DNA of 64,000 bases, from the NCBI GenBank assembly GCA_048013815.1, contig CM106586.1, forward strand, positions 20,646,001-20,710,000, read 5' to 3'. The stretch's first letter is position 1. Each line of letters begins with the position of its first letter. Of this stretch, positions 47,532-59,428 are shown piece after piece. This DNA comes from Setoptus koraiensis. Its lineage: Eukaryota > Arthropoda. Below the pieces are notes generated by a model that made no database searches, was not told the origin of the DNA, and worked only from the letters and a program-made list of their open reading frames with translations. Position numbers and translations under genes: made by a program.

Positions 47532-48030
47532 AACATTTGTGTACCATTTCTCTTTAGAATTACTGAATGTCTTGCGCTTGCGCCCGGTGAATTTATGCGC
47601 GCATTTCAAACATAAGAAAAAAGAATTCTACACGAGTCTCCCTCGTCCCCATGTTACACACTGCCCGGAGAGCTTGCCTGAACTGCTGGAAGGTTGCCAC
47701 AGCATATACGAAAAACTCTTCGGACCCATTTGGTTTCTGTAAAAGACTAATTTCGACAATAATCGAAACAAAACTTATTCAGAGCAGGAGACGTTAAAAA
47801 TCATCTCCCAGTATCAGTCGGCAGTTTAAGTTGTTGGACTCAACTGCAGCCTGCAGACACACACTGCAGCCACATTCTGCTCGAAACCACAGACTCTGAA
47901 CATCATTCAGGTACAGGGCTTCCACTGCACAATTTCTAAAAAAAAAATGGCGTTCGAATTGCGCGCACAAAATCATCGGGCGCAAGCGCAAGAGGTTGCA
48001 TGAATTCTAAAGAAAAATAGTACACAAATG
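47532..48030. repeat. Long inverted repeat in the NEDD8-STAG spacer
   Basis: About 80 bases at 47532-47612 reappear in inverted orientation at 47944-48030. Shared blocks include CATTTGTGTAC, CTTTAGAATT, CTTGCGCTTGCGCCCG and TGCGCGCA. Each arm begins with a pyrimidine-rich CTTTAG that resembles a splice acceptor, and each is followed by an open frame with similar residues (LRLRPVNLCAHF and LRLRPMILCAQF). The arms enclose about 330 bases. Confidence 0.8.
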
Positions 48031-48241
48031 TACCAACCAACCATATATTATTGTGAAATGTTCTTTATCAACTAAACAGTTTACCTACACTTGCTATTTT
48101 TTATATACGATCCTTACACCACAACAATTCTACATTACTCATTTCTGTTGTCATAATACAGGTAAACAGTTGTTATCTTACTCAAGTTGATATGCATCAT
48201 TAATTAACACATTCACCTAGTGTCACAAACCCCTCAAGAAA

Positions 48242-51200
48242 ATGTCAGTATCTAACTTGTCGTCCACCACGGACGAGTACCAGCAATCACTTTTGGGTCA
48301 ATCTATGATGTCCACCACTGGCATCAATGACACCAATAAATTGTTTGAGGCAGTAAAAAATGGTCGCTCAAATCTGCAAACTCTCGTTGACGAATGGATC
48401 GAACAGTATCGTCAGGATCGCGAAGGAGCCATTATAGAGTTGCTAAATTTCATAGTTAAATCATCTGGATGTAACGGTAGAATAACACAAAGAATGCGCG
48501 AAACTATGGACAACTCCGTTCTTATTAGATCTCTAGTAGACGAGTTCGACATTGATGGCGCTGATTATCCACTAGTAATGTCAGGTCCACAATGGAAAAA
48601 ATTTCGACAGACATTCTGTGAGTTTATAAATACTCTCATCAAACAATGTCAATATAGTGTCATCTATGATCAATATATGATGGAATCGTTCATATCATTC
48701 CTCATCAGTTTAAGCGACTCACAAGTAAGAGCTTTTAGACATACGGCCACTTTAGTGGCCATGAAACTGATGACCGCTCTGGTTGATGTCGCTCTAACAT
48801 TGAGTATTAATTTCGACAACATATCCCGCCAATGCGAACAAGAAAGAAGGAAAGTCGACGCTAGGAGGCGCGCCAACGAAAGATTTGACTCGTTGATGTT
48901 GAGACGCCAAGAAACCGAGGTCAATATGGAAGATATTAGAACAATGTTAGGATATCTATTCAAATCCATATTTGTCCATCGCTACAGAGACACCTTCGCT
49001 GAAATACGCAGCATATGTATGCAAGAGATAGGGGTCTGGATGAGACGTTTTCCAAATCACTTCCTCGATGATTCATACTTAAAGTATGTTGGTTGGACAC
49101 TCCATGACAAAATGGGAGAGGTCAGATTGAAATGTTTGAATACACTACTGCCATTGTATGAATCGGAAGAGATAGCACGTAAAATGGAACTATTCACTAA
49201 CAAATTCAAGGATCGTGTATTAGCCATGACTTTGGATAAGGAAAGCGAAGTTGCTGTCAAGGCTGTGAAACTTATAATTAGCATCCATCGATACCACCGT
49301 GAAATACTAGGCCCGAAAGATTGCGAGCATGTTTACGAGTTGGTATTTGCTACCAATAGAAGCGTTGCTTGTGCAGCAGGAGAGTTCTTAAATGAACGAC
49401 TATTCCAAGTTGACGAGGAATCAACTCGAGGTCTTAGAACGCGCAGGGGTAAGAAACGCTCAATGCATACACCTTTAATTAGGGATCTCATTCAGTTTTA
49501 TATCGAGAGTGAGCTCCACACCCACGGAGCTTATTTAGTTGATTCACTGATTGAAAGTCATCCAATGATGAAAGATTGGGAGTGCATGAGCGATCTTCTA
49601 TTGGAGGAACCCGGGCCGGATGAGGAACCTCTCAATGACCAACAAGAGTCGAGTTTGATTGAAATCATGGTCTGTTGCGTAAGACAAGCTGCCACAGGAG
49701 AATCTCCTGTCCTAAGAGGAACTCAACGTAGACAACTCTCAGCCAAAGAATCCAAAGCCATTCAAGATGATCGTCAACATATATCAGAGCATTTCATCGT
49801 CACTTTGCAGAAATTGCTTGACAAATATAAAACAGACAAAGACAAGGTATCCAATCTCATGCAAATACCTCAATACTTCGAATTGAATCTCTTGACCCAA
49901 CATAGCGACCAACTATGTGATCTTTTGGTTCTTATTCAGCAGCTGGTGGAAATACACAACGACGAAGAGGTGCTAGAAAGTTGTGCCAAAACTCTACTAT
50001 ATCTCAATGACGACACATTCACATTCGGACGAAATGTTTCATTGTCGATCGGTGAAATATTGGATGCGTTACGAGATAAATATTATACAGCCGGAGACAA
50101 TTATACTACCAATCCCGAAGGGGATGAAGAGAGAATGATGTTATCGTTAGCTATCTTCAAGATTTCAGTGTTCAACTCCTGCCATGACATGTCCGCCATG
50201 ATAAATTGGAGGGACATGTTTGACAAATGGATCAGAAATCGACATCAAGAAAACGAGATGGTACCATATGAAGCTACTCAGCACGCCGTTGGTTTTTGTC
50301 ACATGGCGCTTATCTGGGAGTTGAACAGGACTATACTCAACGATACAGAAACTGAATCTCTCAAAAAAATGCTCTATGAATTTGTTTTGGAATGTCACGC
50401 GATGTTGTCGTATGGTAACCAATGCTTGAGAGATAGTGTCTACAAAGTCCTGTGTGACACTTTGGTTGTCTTCAGTCCAAAGCTATCGGAAACTCTACCG
50501 AAATACTCAAATCTATCTTTTCAGGTTGATCGATATCTTGTCAACTCATTAGAACAATTTCTCGAGACGAGAGTCTTTGTTCCCGACGAAGAAGCGGACG
50601 AACAAAAACGTATACTATCATTACATCAACGAAGACATTTTCTGTCAGCTTATTGTAAACTCATAGTTTATAATATAGTGCCTATCCGCCACGCAGCTTG
50701 TGTCATAAAGCACTATGTTCGGTACTCACTTCCGTATGGAGATATAATCAAGAATACATTGTCGAAGATACGAGAAATCAACAGAGTAGCGTGCGCGCGA
50801 ACAATGGCTGTAGCTTTGATAGATTTGTTCACACAAATTCGTCAAGAGTCAACAGGAAATCCTAATGCTTATACAAGACAAGATGAGAACTTTCAAGCTC
50901 TCAAGGAGCTTGGTAAAAGATTCGCCCTTTCATTCGGATTGGATCTAATGAGAAACCGAGATGCTGTTGCAGCCCTACACAGATCAGGAATTCAGTTTAC
51001 ATTTACCACAGTGGAGAATCCGGATAGTATACTGGGACCGCCACCCAACTTACCTTTCTTGGAAATTCTAAGTGAATTCTCAAATAAACTGCTTCGACAG
51101 GATAAAAGAACAGTATTAGCTTATTTAGAGAAGTATGTCAGAACAGCTTTACCAGGTCAGCATAGCGTCGAAGAGCAACCCTTGATAAGTTATAGAAACT

Positions 51201-51355
51201 CATTACAACAAAGCACCGATTTCGATATGCCAGCAAACAGAGCCCCAGCCCCGCGTCATTACAGTAAAGGCAAGAAACGCGGTCATGATGAAGGCGATGG
51301 AGAAGATGTTCCTGATGACGACCAGTCCGTGACCTCTGGTATGACTGGTGATTGA
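48242..51355 (+). CDS. STAG: Cohesin subunit SA (STAG / stromalin)
   Basis: A 1037-residue protein in one uninterrupted exon, ATG at 48242. It follows the SA/STAG layout: a variable N-terminus, the STAG region around 85-240 (PLVMSGPQWKKFRQTFCEF, MMESFISFLISLSDSQVRAF), the stromalin conserved domain about 240-325 (FKSIFVHRYRDTFAEIRSIC, WTLHDKMGEVRLKCLNTL), then HEAT-like helices and an acidic/basic disordered tail (KGKKRGHDEGDGEDVP). In cohesin it binds the RAD21 kleisin and helps load and hold the ring on DNA in the nucleus. The length is slightly short for the family. Vertebrate genes have dozens of exons, so a single exon here suggests intron loss or retroposition. AATAAA lies 125 bases downstream. 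Confidence 0.93.
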   Translation: MSVSNLSSTTDEYQQSLLGQSMMSTTGINDTNKLFEAVKNGRSNLQTLVDEWIEQYRQDREGAIIELLNFIVKSSGCNGRITQRMRETMDNSVLIRSLVDEFDIDGADYPLVMSGPQWKKFRQTFCEFINTLIKQCQYSVIYDQYMMESFISFLISLSDSQVRAFRHTATLVAMKLMTALVDVALTLSINFDNISRQCEQERRKVDARRRANERFDSLMLRRQETEVNMEDIRTMLGYLFKSIFVHRYRDTFAEIRSICMQEIGVWMRRFPNHFLDDSYLKYVGWTLHDKMGEVRLKCLNTLLPLYESEEIARKMELFTNKFKDRVLAMTLDKESEVAVKAVKLIISIHRYHREILGPKDCEHVYELVFATNRSVACAAGEFLNERLFQVDEESTRGLRTRRGKKRSMHTPLIRDLIQFYIESELHTHGAYLVDSLIESHPMMKDWECMSDLLLEEPGPDEEPLNDQQESSLIEIMVCCVRQAATGESPVLRGTQRRQLSAKESKAIQDDRQHISEHFIVTLQKLLDKYKTDKDKVSNLMQIPQYFELNLLTQHSDQLCDLLVLIQQLVEIHNDEEVLESCAKTLLYLNDDTFTFGRNVSLSIGEILDALRDKYYTAGDNYTTNPEGDEERMMLSLAIFKISVFNSCHDMSAMINWRDMFDKWIRNRHQENEMVPYEATQHAVGFCHMALIWELNRTILNDTETESLKKMLYEFVLECHAMLSYGNQCLRDSVYKVLCDTLVVFSPKLSETLPKYSNLSFQVDRYLVNSLEQFLETRVFVPDEEADEQKRILSLHQRRHFLSAYCKLIVYNIVPIRHAACVIKHYVRYSLPYGDIIKNTLSKIREINRVACARTMAVALIDLFTQIRQESTGNPNAYTRQDENFQALKELGKRFALSFGLDLMRNRDAVAALHRSGIQFTFTTVENPDSILGPPPNLPFLEILSEFSNKLLRQDKRTVLAYLEKYVRTALPGQHSVEEQPLISYRNSLQQSTDFDMPANRAPAPRHYSKGKKRGHDEGDGEDVPDDDQSVTSGMTGD

Positions 51356-51479
51356 TTTTGAATCAGGCGAAGATGTATATATTCGTATATATTTTTAATG
51401 GTGTTTCAAAAACCAATGTTCAACATTAGGTTCGCGAGAGAATATGTATCATAGCGCTCAAATCTTTATTTATCGATAT

Positions 51480-51485
51480 AATAAA
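51480..51485 (+). terminator. Poly(A) signal of STAG
   Basis: AATAAA 125 bases beyond the STAG stop codon; a second one is at 51566-51571. Confidence 0.6.
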
Positions 51486-51574
51486 AAAATATCTGAGTTA
51501 GTAATCATTGATAACATTTATGTTGTATATATTTGATAAAGATGACATCTGTATGACGATTGAAGAATAAACTA

Positions 51575-52160
51575 CACCCAATGATGATAATTCACCTTTT
51601 GAATCATCGTGCAAGCAGTGCTCACTGGATAGATCCATTTACACTGAGCTCCAGATTTTTTTGTTATCATTGGAGCAGCTATGAAAGAATCAGGTTATAT
51701 CACACGCTTAACGCACTAGTATCGAGCAGAAACTGCGGTCATAGGTTATTGTGGACTCTGCCTGAGCTTTATTTCGTCCAAAATAGAGAGGGGAAAATCT
51801 GAGCAAGCAAACGCTCCCTCAGAGGCCCCCTGCAAAAATATGTTGTATCTGTCACGGCGTTAGCCGTAACATTATTTTCCTTGCCCATTGGCTCAGAGCA
51901 CAAAGACCAGAAAAGGGGCGCGTCTGGTTTCTTGTACCCATCAAAGCGGATGCTACAATACTGTTTGTCCGAGTTGTACTCTGATAAAGTTTACATACAT
52001 AATGACTGCTTTCTGTTATTCTCATAGAGAATCGAGTATCTTGAGAGTAACCTCACGAATCGATTCATGAGTCTTGCTATGGCTTGGCTCTGTGAATGTG
52101 CAAAACGTAAAGATTGTAAAGATTGTAAAGCCAAACTATCAAACGTGGTTCGGCATGAGC
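51575..52160. other. Intergenic, no gene seen
   Basis: No convincing coding frame. A tandem AAAGATTGT repeat lies at 52109-52129. Confidence 0.4.
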
Positions 52161-52167
52161 AAGCCCC

Positions 52168-52218
52168 AAACAAGCGCCAGCAATTCGCACATTGCCACCA
52201 CCTTGCTGGCGCTTGTTT
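52168..52218. repeat. Perfect 16-bp inverted repeat with 19-base loop
   Basis: Arms AAACAAGCGCCAGCAA (52168-52183) and its exact complement (52203-52218). A CCCC bulge on the left side is followed by three more possible pairs. Its size is compatible with a microRNA-like or element-derived hairpin. Confidence 0.85.
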
Positions 52219-52639
52219 CTTATAATTTGCTATGGATACATGACTCAGTGACCACATACGTGTCTTTAGAGAGCCCTAGTCGAAAGGGCCCGAGCCTCCC
52301 AGGGAGGCTGGAGTAACCAAAAATCAGTTCAAGAGGACAATAATCTTGAGTTGGATTTGGTCGGTGGATGCCTCAAGCGCAACCTTCCAAGGCGACGTAT
52401 ATTCTGGAAGCTACATGCGTATGGTTTTTTAGTGGTTGCACTGAAGTTTAGTTGAGGTGATAACGTCTATCTCTATTGATGGATCCTCGATTTGTGAAAC
52501 TAAGGATGAGCAGAGCGCCAGAGATTCTTGTACTGCAATTCCATGTTCATTTGAGCGTGTAAATCTGTGTGTGAGCAATTGTGTCTACTCAATCGACTTC
52601 GGCAAAAACTTGTTTTGACTGACTCCTTCTGGGTCAGTC

Positions 52640-53245
52640 ACTACCTCATATAAATACATACCTGTATCAGCTTCATTGGTCATCTTAATAGGCCAACCAC
52701 TACTCTTCAGGTGGTTGTGGCTATTGTTAATGCAATTGTTGTTGTTGCTGATGCTGTCTTTGGTGTGATACATGTACGAAAAAATGTAGCAAAGTTAGAT
52801 TAATATCTAGCTGTGTAACTGTATTATATCGGTATCAAAACTTATATTTTTTGCGATATGGCATAACAAGTAGCTTGAAGACAACCAAAATATATTGAGT
52901 TCTATGCTAAGCTTCGGTAGTCATGAGAAAAATAGTATCATACCTCACACATTGATTCACCAGGTCGGTGGGTTTCGATAAAATGTGTCTGCCTAACTGT
53001 CGACACACTTCAACAAAGGAATATAAGGACACGTTGAACCCACAATTGACTGTAAATTCATTCATAGGAAGATTCGCGCTCTGAGATTGCACTTTTCGAA
53101 GCACTCCTCGAATTGAGATGCAATCTACAATTCATTGTAAGTTTCGGATACTTTGTGCCACCTCAAGTCCATAATCTTCTGAATCCGTTTCTACATTATT
53201 TATGTGTTTGCCCCATCGAGATGGTTCGACATCCCTAATAATCCA
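52640..53245 (-). pseudogene. Unrecognised protein-coding remnant or gene between STAG and Hook
   Basis: One minus-strand frame from about 53245 reads FWIIRDVEPSRWGKHINN, then DSEDYGLEVAQSIRNLQ, a TGA at 53132-53134, then IVDCISIRGVLRKVQ, NEFTVNCGFNVSLYSFVEV and QLGRHILSKPTDLVNQC, reaching a splice donor (GAGGTATGA) at 52944. A second open segment at 52662-52765 ends at a donor ACAGGTATGT and includes SGWPIKMTNEADTG. The first segment begins after a possible acceptor (GTGTGAG). The wording looks protein-like with balanced composition, but no family was recognised, and the in-frame TGA suggests a broken gene or a missed small intron. Confidence 0.35.
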
Positions 53246-53249
53246 GAAC

Positions 53250-54120
53250 ACTCACACAACAACAGTAAGTTCATCATGGCAGCCAGTCAGAATACTCTCT
53301 GTCGTGTGGCAACATCATCAATAATGTCGCTATAATTATCCTAACATTAATGGTGTTGTTGGTGGAAAATCACGATACATGTTTGTTGGAAGCGAGAATG
53401 TTTTGTTTTAGGTGCAACACCCTAGCCTGGGGTGTTGTTAAAAAAATGAGTCAGTGAGAAATATTTCATCGGAACAATAAATCATATCAACGCAGTCAGC
53501 TGTTTCTAAGGGAACGCACTAAACGAACAAACATTGCAGCAAGAGGGGATAGAAACAGAATGAATGAATTTTGCATGCAAGGAACAAGGGGGAAACACAC
53601 ACACACATTCTCTCACAAATGGACATTTACATTCGCACCTTGGTAAAGAATTTTTATCATTTTTATTATCACTGTTGTTAGGCAACAACAACTAATTGTG
53701 TCTTGGCGACAAATATAGACAAGATTCATTATTCCATAGGAGCAAGATTAATACTATTAATAGAATCCCAGTGTCGCAAATAACAACAGGTGTTGATATC
53801 AACCATGGTACATTCGCTAGTGGTTTTCGTTTCAGCAAACATATCGATGAATACAAGGGATCTCATTAGACTCTGCTAGAGGCCAACCGATGAAGTTATT
53901 CTCATAATTACTCATTGGACGCCTTGAGCATCAATCCGTCAAATTATTATTTATTCAATGATACCTACTCTGCCACGATAAGCCAAGATAATTTGAGCTG
54001 AAGAAAAAAGACCACTCTAGACAAATCATGCCCATATATCGGCCAGATTCCGCCCATTCTAGAGGATTTCCATATGAATTTAATTATCAAGTTACCAATA
54101 GCATGTAATGAATTTACAAA
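53250..54120. other. Upstream flank of Hook
   Basis: No gene supported; it should contain the Hook promoter. Confidence 0.4.
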
Positions 54121-56840
54121 ATGACTCTGAATAACAGTCTTATACATTGGCTATCCACCTTTTATTGCGACATCCCTGAAGGCGTCAACATTAAGTCCTC
54201 AGATGATCTCGCCGACGGTCTTGTGTGCGCAAAAGTCTTGCATCAGATGTAAGTTCAGGCATGAATATCACAACTATCTATCCGAATCGGATCCACGTGT
54301 TTGTGCCAATAGCTCGAATTTGAACTAAAAATAACCTCTCTCTCTCTCTCTCCCTATAATGCCCATCGGATATTCAGTGCACCGCAATATTTTAAGAATG
54401 AATGGCTCGAAAGGATAACGCCTGTGCCGCTGGACGGAGAGTGGAGATTTCGAGTGTCGAACCTCAAAAGGATTGTGCAAAAAATTCAAGATTACATCAG
54501 TGATGTTATAGGTTTACACTTTGCACCGGACGTTGTTTTGCCTGATGTTGTTGTGATAGCTCAAAATTTCGACCAAGACCAGATAGTTCGCCTGTTACAA
54601 TTGATACTGTGTTGTGCGGTGAATTGTGATAAAAAACAAACCTACATTAGCATCATAACAAACTTACCCTATCAGGTACAATGCGATGTCATGGCCACCA
54701 TAAAGGAGTTTTTGTCAAACGATGCTAATCAATCGACTAACATTCATACGCAATCGAGTGCACATGGCAATAGCAATCATCCTGATGATACGTCAAATAA
54801 TAACAAGTCGGAAATCTCTACGCCAGTCAGAGCTATTAGAAAGTCACAATTCGACTATGAAAGCTCACAAAATAAGTCATCCTTCAATAGGTCCAATCAA
54901 AGTTATAATACTGACAGCCGTCACTCAACAACAGGCCATCGGCAAGATATCACGACCGACGAGGATTTAGTTGATAAGCTTCGAAGAGTGACCCAAGAAT
55001 TAGAGAAAGCTAATGCTTTCAATGATGAGAAGGCTCAAGCGTGTCATGAACTAGAATTAAAACTCAAACAACTACGGTTAGAACGAGATCAATTGATCAT
55101 GGAAAATGAAAGATTGGCCTCCGATATCAAGAAAGATACAATGGACCACCACGAGGCTAACACTTCGCGTAAATCTTCTACTAGTGCAAGTCATGCAATC
55201 CTATCCAATACTGGAAAACAAGAATCACTTCTAACTGAGAGTCTTTTATTGGACATGGATGACAACCAGAGCACAGCAATGAAGATCTCTCAGCTACAAG
55301 ACCAAATCCAAGCACTAACAGATAAGCTATTCAATGCTGAATCATCTAAAGAAGACTACAGAATCAAAGTCAATCTACTTCAGGAGGATCTAGATGTTTT
55401 GAACCGAAAGCATGCTAATATGGAGAGGATGGCTGATCATGCCAAAAGATTGCAAGATGAACTTGATGAACAGCGGCACTTGACTGGAAAGCTTGAAAAG
55501 TGCGAGGCGATGATTGAGAATTACGGTAAAAAATTTTCCGAATCAAAGAAAAACATGAAAGCCTTAGAGGAAAAGAATATAGCTCACGTTAAGAGAAACG
55601 TAGAGCTTGAGGAAGAAATAAAAAGACTTTCTAGTATTAACTCCCAATTAGACATGTGCAAACGCCAGATCCGCGATCTTCAATTGAAATTGGGCGAGGA
55701 ATCCCACCGAGCCGATAAAGCGGAATATCAGCTGGCTAGATTAGATGAAAAGTATTCTTTGTTGAAAAATGAAAACGATAGACTTATCAAAGATGCCAGA
55801 CAATTTAACACCGCACGTAAATCAATAGAAGAAGAGAAAGCTGTAAATATATCTTCAGAGTTGGGTAGCCTAACTAATGATAGGGTCGAATTGGATTCTA
55901 CGTCAAAAGGCAGTCCAAATAACATAATTGATCTCAATTCCGAGACGGCAGAGCAAGACATATCATCATTATCTATGACCAAAGTGCCTAATGTTGTCAG
56001 AGAGAAAATAGTCAGACTAGAGCACGAGAATCAACTATTGCAAAAGAAGTTTGAATTAGATTCACAAAATAATTACACCGTCTTAGAGGCCTTATTGGAT
56101 GAAGCCAACAAACGTTGTTCAGCTTTGGATGATGAAAATCGAAACATCAAACGTCAGGTTTTATTGCTAGAGGGTCGTTTGAGGAACGTGTCGGGCCCTC
56201 CAAGTAATAATAGTAATAGCCAAGGTGAAGGACCACGAAAGGCAAGCGACATTAGTAATGAATATGCTATGCAATTAAAGATTGAAGAACTACAGGCAAT
56301 AATAAATATGAAAGATCAGGAGCTATCAAAGGCCGAATATAGATACAAAAGAAACTTACAAAAAGCAAAACAGGCAGTTCAAGCTTTAGAGCAACAGACG
56401 AATAATTTAAATCTCTCAAATTTGATGCAATCGTCTGTGTCTTCTTCATCTTCATTTATACCCTCGTTAGAAGATTGTAATCTTCTACGTCAGCAAGTCA
56501 TTGATAGAGACCGCCGTATATCAGACCTTGAAAGAGAGTTTTCAGATTTTAAGCGGCTCAAAGAGATACATGAGCAACTAATATTGAATGTATATTCTGG
56601 CCAGGTAAGAATTTATCCTATTTGATATTATACCTCTTAATCAATTGTCTGACCCAGGTGATTTAGAAGTGTTCTATAACTGTATACAACCATATTTTGA
56701 ACTCATATCTTACCACAATATAGGGGACCTCGAAACAATGGTTACATTCCAAGAATCAACTCAATGAAGGCAATCTTATGGGGTCCAACCAAAATGCAGC
56801 CAGTAGCTCATCATTTGATTCTCGGCAGCACACCAGTTAA
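54121..56840 (+). CDS. Hook: Hook family dynein adaptor
   Basis: Three exons, 54121-54248, 54378-56604 and 56724-56840, with donors GTAAGT and GTAAGA and acceptors TTCAG and ATATAG; frames join in phase 2 and phase 0 to give 823 residues. The N-terminal Hook (calponin-homology-like) domain is clear: SLIHWLSTFYCDIPEG, DLADGLVCAKVLHQIAPQYF, then RVSNLKRIVQKIQDYISDVI and VRLLQLILCCAVNC. A Ser/Asn-rich linker follows, then long coiled coils from about 230 to 740 and a short C-terminal tail that would bind cargo. Hook proteins link endosomes and other cargo to dynein-dynactin on microtubules. At 823 residues it is about 100 longer than usual, mostly from the linker. Poly(A) signals follow at 57101 and 57241. 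Confidence 0.9.
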
Positions 56841-57100
56841 TGATTGAGTTTAATTTTAATGAAGGACGTTTTATCTTTAAGTAGTGTAATACATTATGTG
56901 ATATTCGTAGATGATTAGTTTATCAATAATCTGCAGCATACTTAATTGACATAATAATCACACAAAATATCAGATTTTCAAAAGACATTTTCTCTGATAG
57001 AAAATATTCCTTCCCCTTAGTCTCAACTTAAATATCAATACCAAAGTTGAAGTAATTCCATTTCGAGAGACACGTTTTCTCTTTGGAATCTGCACGATGC

Positions 57101-57106
57101 AATAAA
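57101..57106 (+). terminator. Poly(A) signal of Hook
   Basis: AATAAA 260 bases past the Hook stop codon. Confidence 0.5.
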
Positions 57107-57249
57107 GTAGCTAATATTCTACATCATCTGCGATCATTGGCGAGACTCATTTACTTCATGATACTACAATTGTTTAATAGCTCTACTAAACTTTTCCTAT
57201 AATCAATACTTTCGTCATCTTGAAATCTAATCTTATGAAATAATAAAAT

Positions 57250-59400
57250 GATGAATTTTCAATTCCTGCCTCGACATACGATCCTGTAACGAGGATCGCG
57301 TATAACTGGAGGTTATACGCGATTTAGAATATAATTAACTCGAGTTTTGATTGCCTATATCTGGAATTTTGGTGTGATTGCAGAGGATGGATCTAGATGG
57401 GTAACTAATGACTTTTCTTGGAGAATTTCTCCGTATTGGTCAAACAATAAACTATTGTCCACCTAAAGATCTATCTACTTCCGGACGCACCATGTATTCA
57501 TATACGATTCAAATTATCGTTCAATCTGAGATCATATTTGCAAACCGAAAGTCCTTACCGTCATACTATCACCGAATATGTAAAGAATCGTTAGCCAACA
57601 TTACATGACAAACTACGGCTAATTAATTATACAATGAGATAGCTTCGTTTGAACAAGAATCATTATCACCATGCTGATGATGACATTTGTGCCACATTCC
57701 TTACTTGTGACTATTTAGTTTGTTTTCATCTAGTCATTTTCGGATCGCAAAGCGGGATCGGAATATTGCCGGTGAATCAAAATTCAAACGAAATCATAGT
57801 GCAAATTAAGATCAATATACTTTACTGCCGACAACCAAGATAGATCAATGCTACGCACTAATCTACTTGACACCTTTGACTTGCTGTATTATGTAGATTT
57901 GTTATGGGGCAGTATAATGCCTCTCTCGTTAGAAGCATTGTTTGCTCAATATTATTTATGTTTACTTGATGTAACAATTGATTTGAAAACGAATCACCAT
58001 TGATGGTGCCAAAACACAAAGAGGAAACTTGGCGATCTAATCGAAGATCTCATATTACAGAACTAAATACAACTTTCATGTATAACACATCCATACAACC
58101 GTGACCACCTCCGAGTTGATGTGGCGATCATCGTTATCAATCTTTCTAGTAGACGATCTATAGTTATGCAAAAATAGAGCTAATATCTAATCTTGAATCT
58201 ATCTTTGTGGGATGGGTGTGAACGACGATCAGAGGTTATGTCTGGTCATGTTCATTAGTTGCTTTAAATATACATGGTTTTTGTGAGTCTAACTTTCAAT
58301 AGATCTAGGTAGAAACATTACCCAGGTTAACCATCATCACCTGATTCTTTTTGTTATATTCAGGTTGGCTATTCGGTTAAAAAGCTCGATTTGACTAGAC
58401 ACATTGTGTAGGGAGAAAGGAAATAAAAGTAGACTAAATAAAAGGATCTGCGTTGTGGCGGGAAGGGGGGGGGGTGTTGCAATTGATAGTTGTAATTGGT
58501 GAGCCAACCCTAAATTTCATTGATAATAGAGAGAAGGTAACATAAATTAAATGTACATTGTTGCGAACTACGTTGATACACTATATTAGCATATCCCTCG
58601 TCTGATTTTTCTTTGGCCAGCGCAATCATGTTGGTAAATTGAGCATTCAAGAAATTTAATCAAATTAACTCTATTCCAAAAAAAAAAGAATGTGCAACTA
58701 TCTACATAATAATCGAAAGTTTATACTCATGTATATACCATTCACTCACTCGAATACTGAGCGAGGGAGAAAGAGAGAGCTATTTTAGTAAATCTACACA
58801 GAAATGGGACTGACAATTGTGAGTGCAATTTAGAAACCAAGTTGCAACTTAGAAGGCGTTAGTAGCGATCCATCATGAATCGATTGATCTGTGAGATTGC
58901 GTGTAAACTGGTAAGCGTGCTTGTCTTGATCATCATCCGATAATACCACCATCCATAATACTACCATCTCATGGGCGATATTGTTTTTATCATAAATCAG
59001 CATGAATATATAATTACAGCCCCTGCTACAGGTAATGGTTAATCTTCTGAATCAAGGTCCTTGATTTGTGTGATTCGTATTCTAGTCTGTCTAAGCGAGA
59101 ATAGATCCGACAGAAAAAAGAAGCATCATCAAGAGCGAAGCTCAACGAGGTATCGCATCGTTGATTTAATCAATGCTGACGAGAACTAACAACGTTAGTG
59201 TCAATGTGTGTGTGTGTATTCAATTATACGCTTGATTGTCCCTAAAACAATCAGGCCAATCAACAATTTGTAACACAAGTCAGCTGATAACTGCCAGAAG
59301 ATATGACAATCATGTTAATCGAAAGAAATGATGTAGTGTTAATTAAAACTATTGAGCGTGCACTGTCGCATCATACGACTCGTACATGTATGTGCGAAAA
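57250..59400. other. Gene-free AT-rich region
   Basis: No coding frame is supported. A short inverted repeat (CGCGTATAAC / GTTATACGCG) lies at 57297-57321 and a G run at 58464-58473. Confidence 0.45.
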
Positions 59401-59428
59401 GTTTATAGTCGCATATTATCAAAACTCG

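Noticed and set aside
48670-50422. Minus-strand frames inside STAG
   Set aside because: Antisense shadows of a strongly conserved coding frame.
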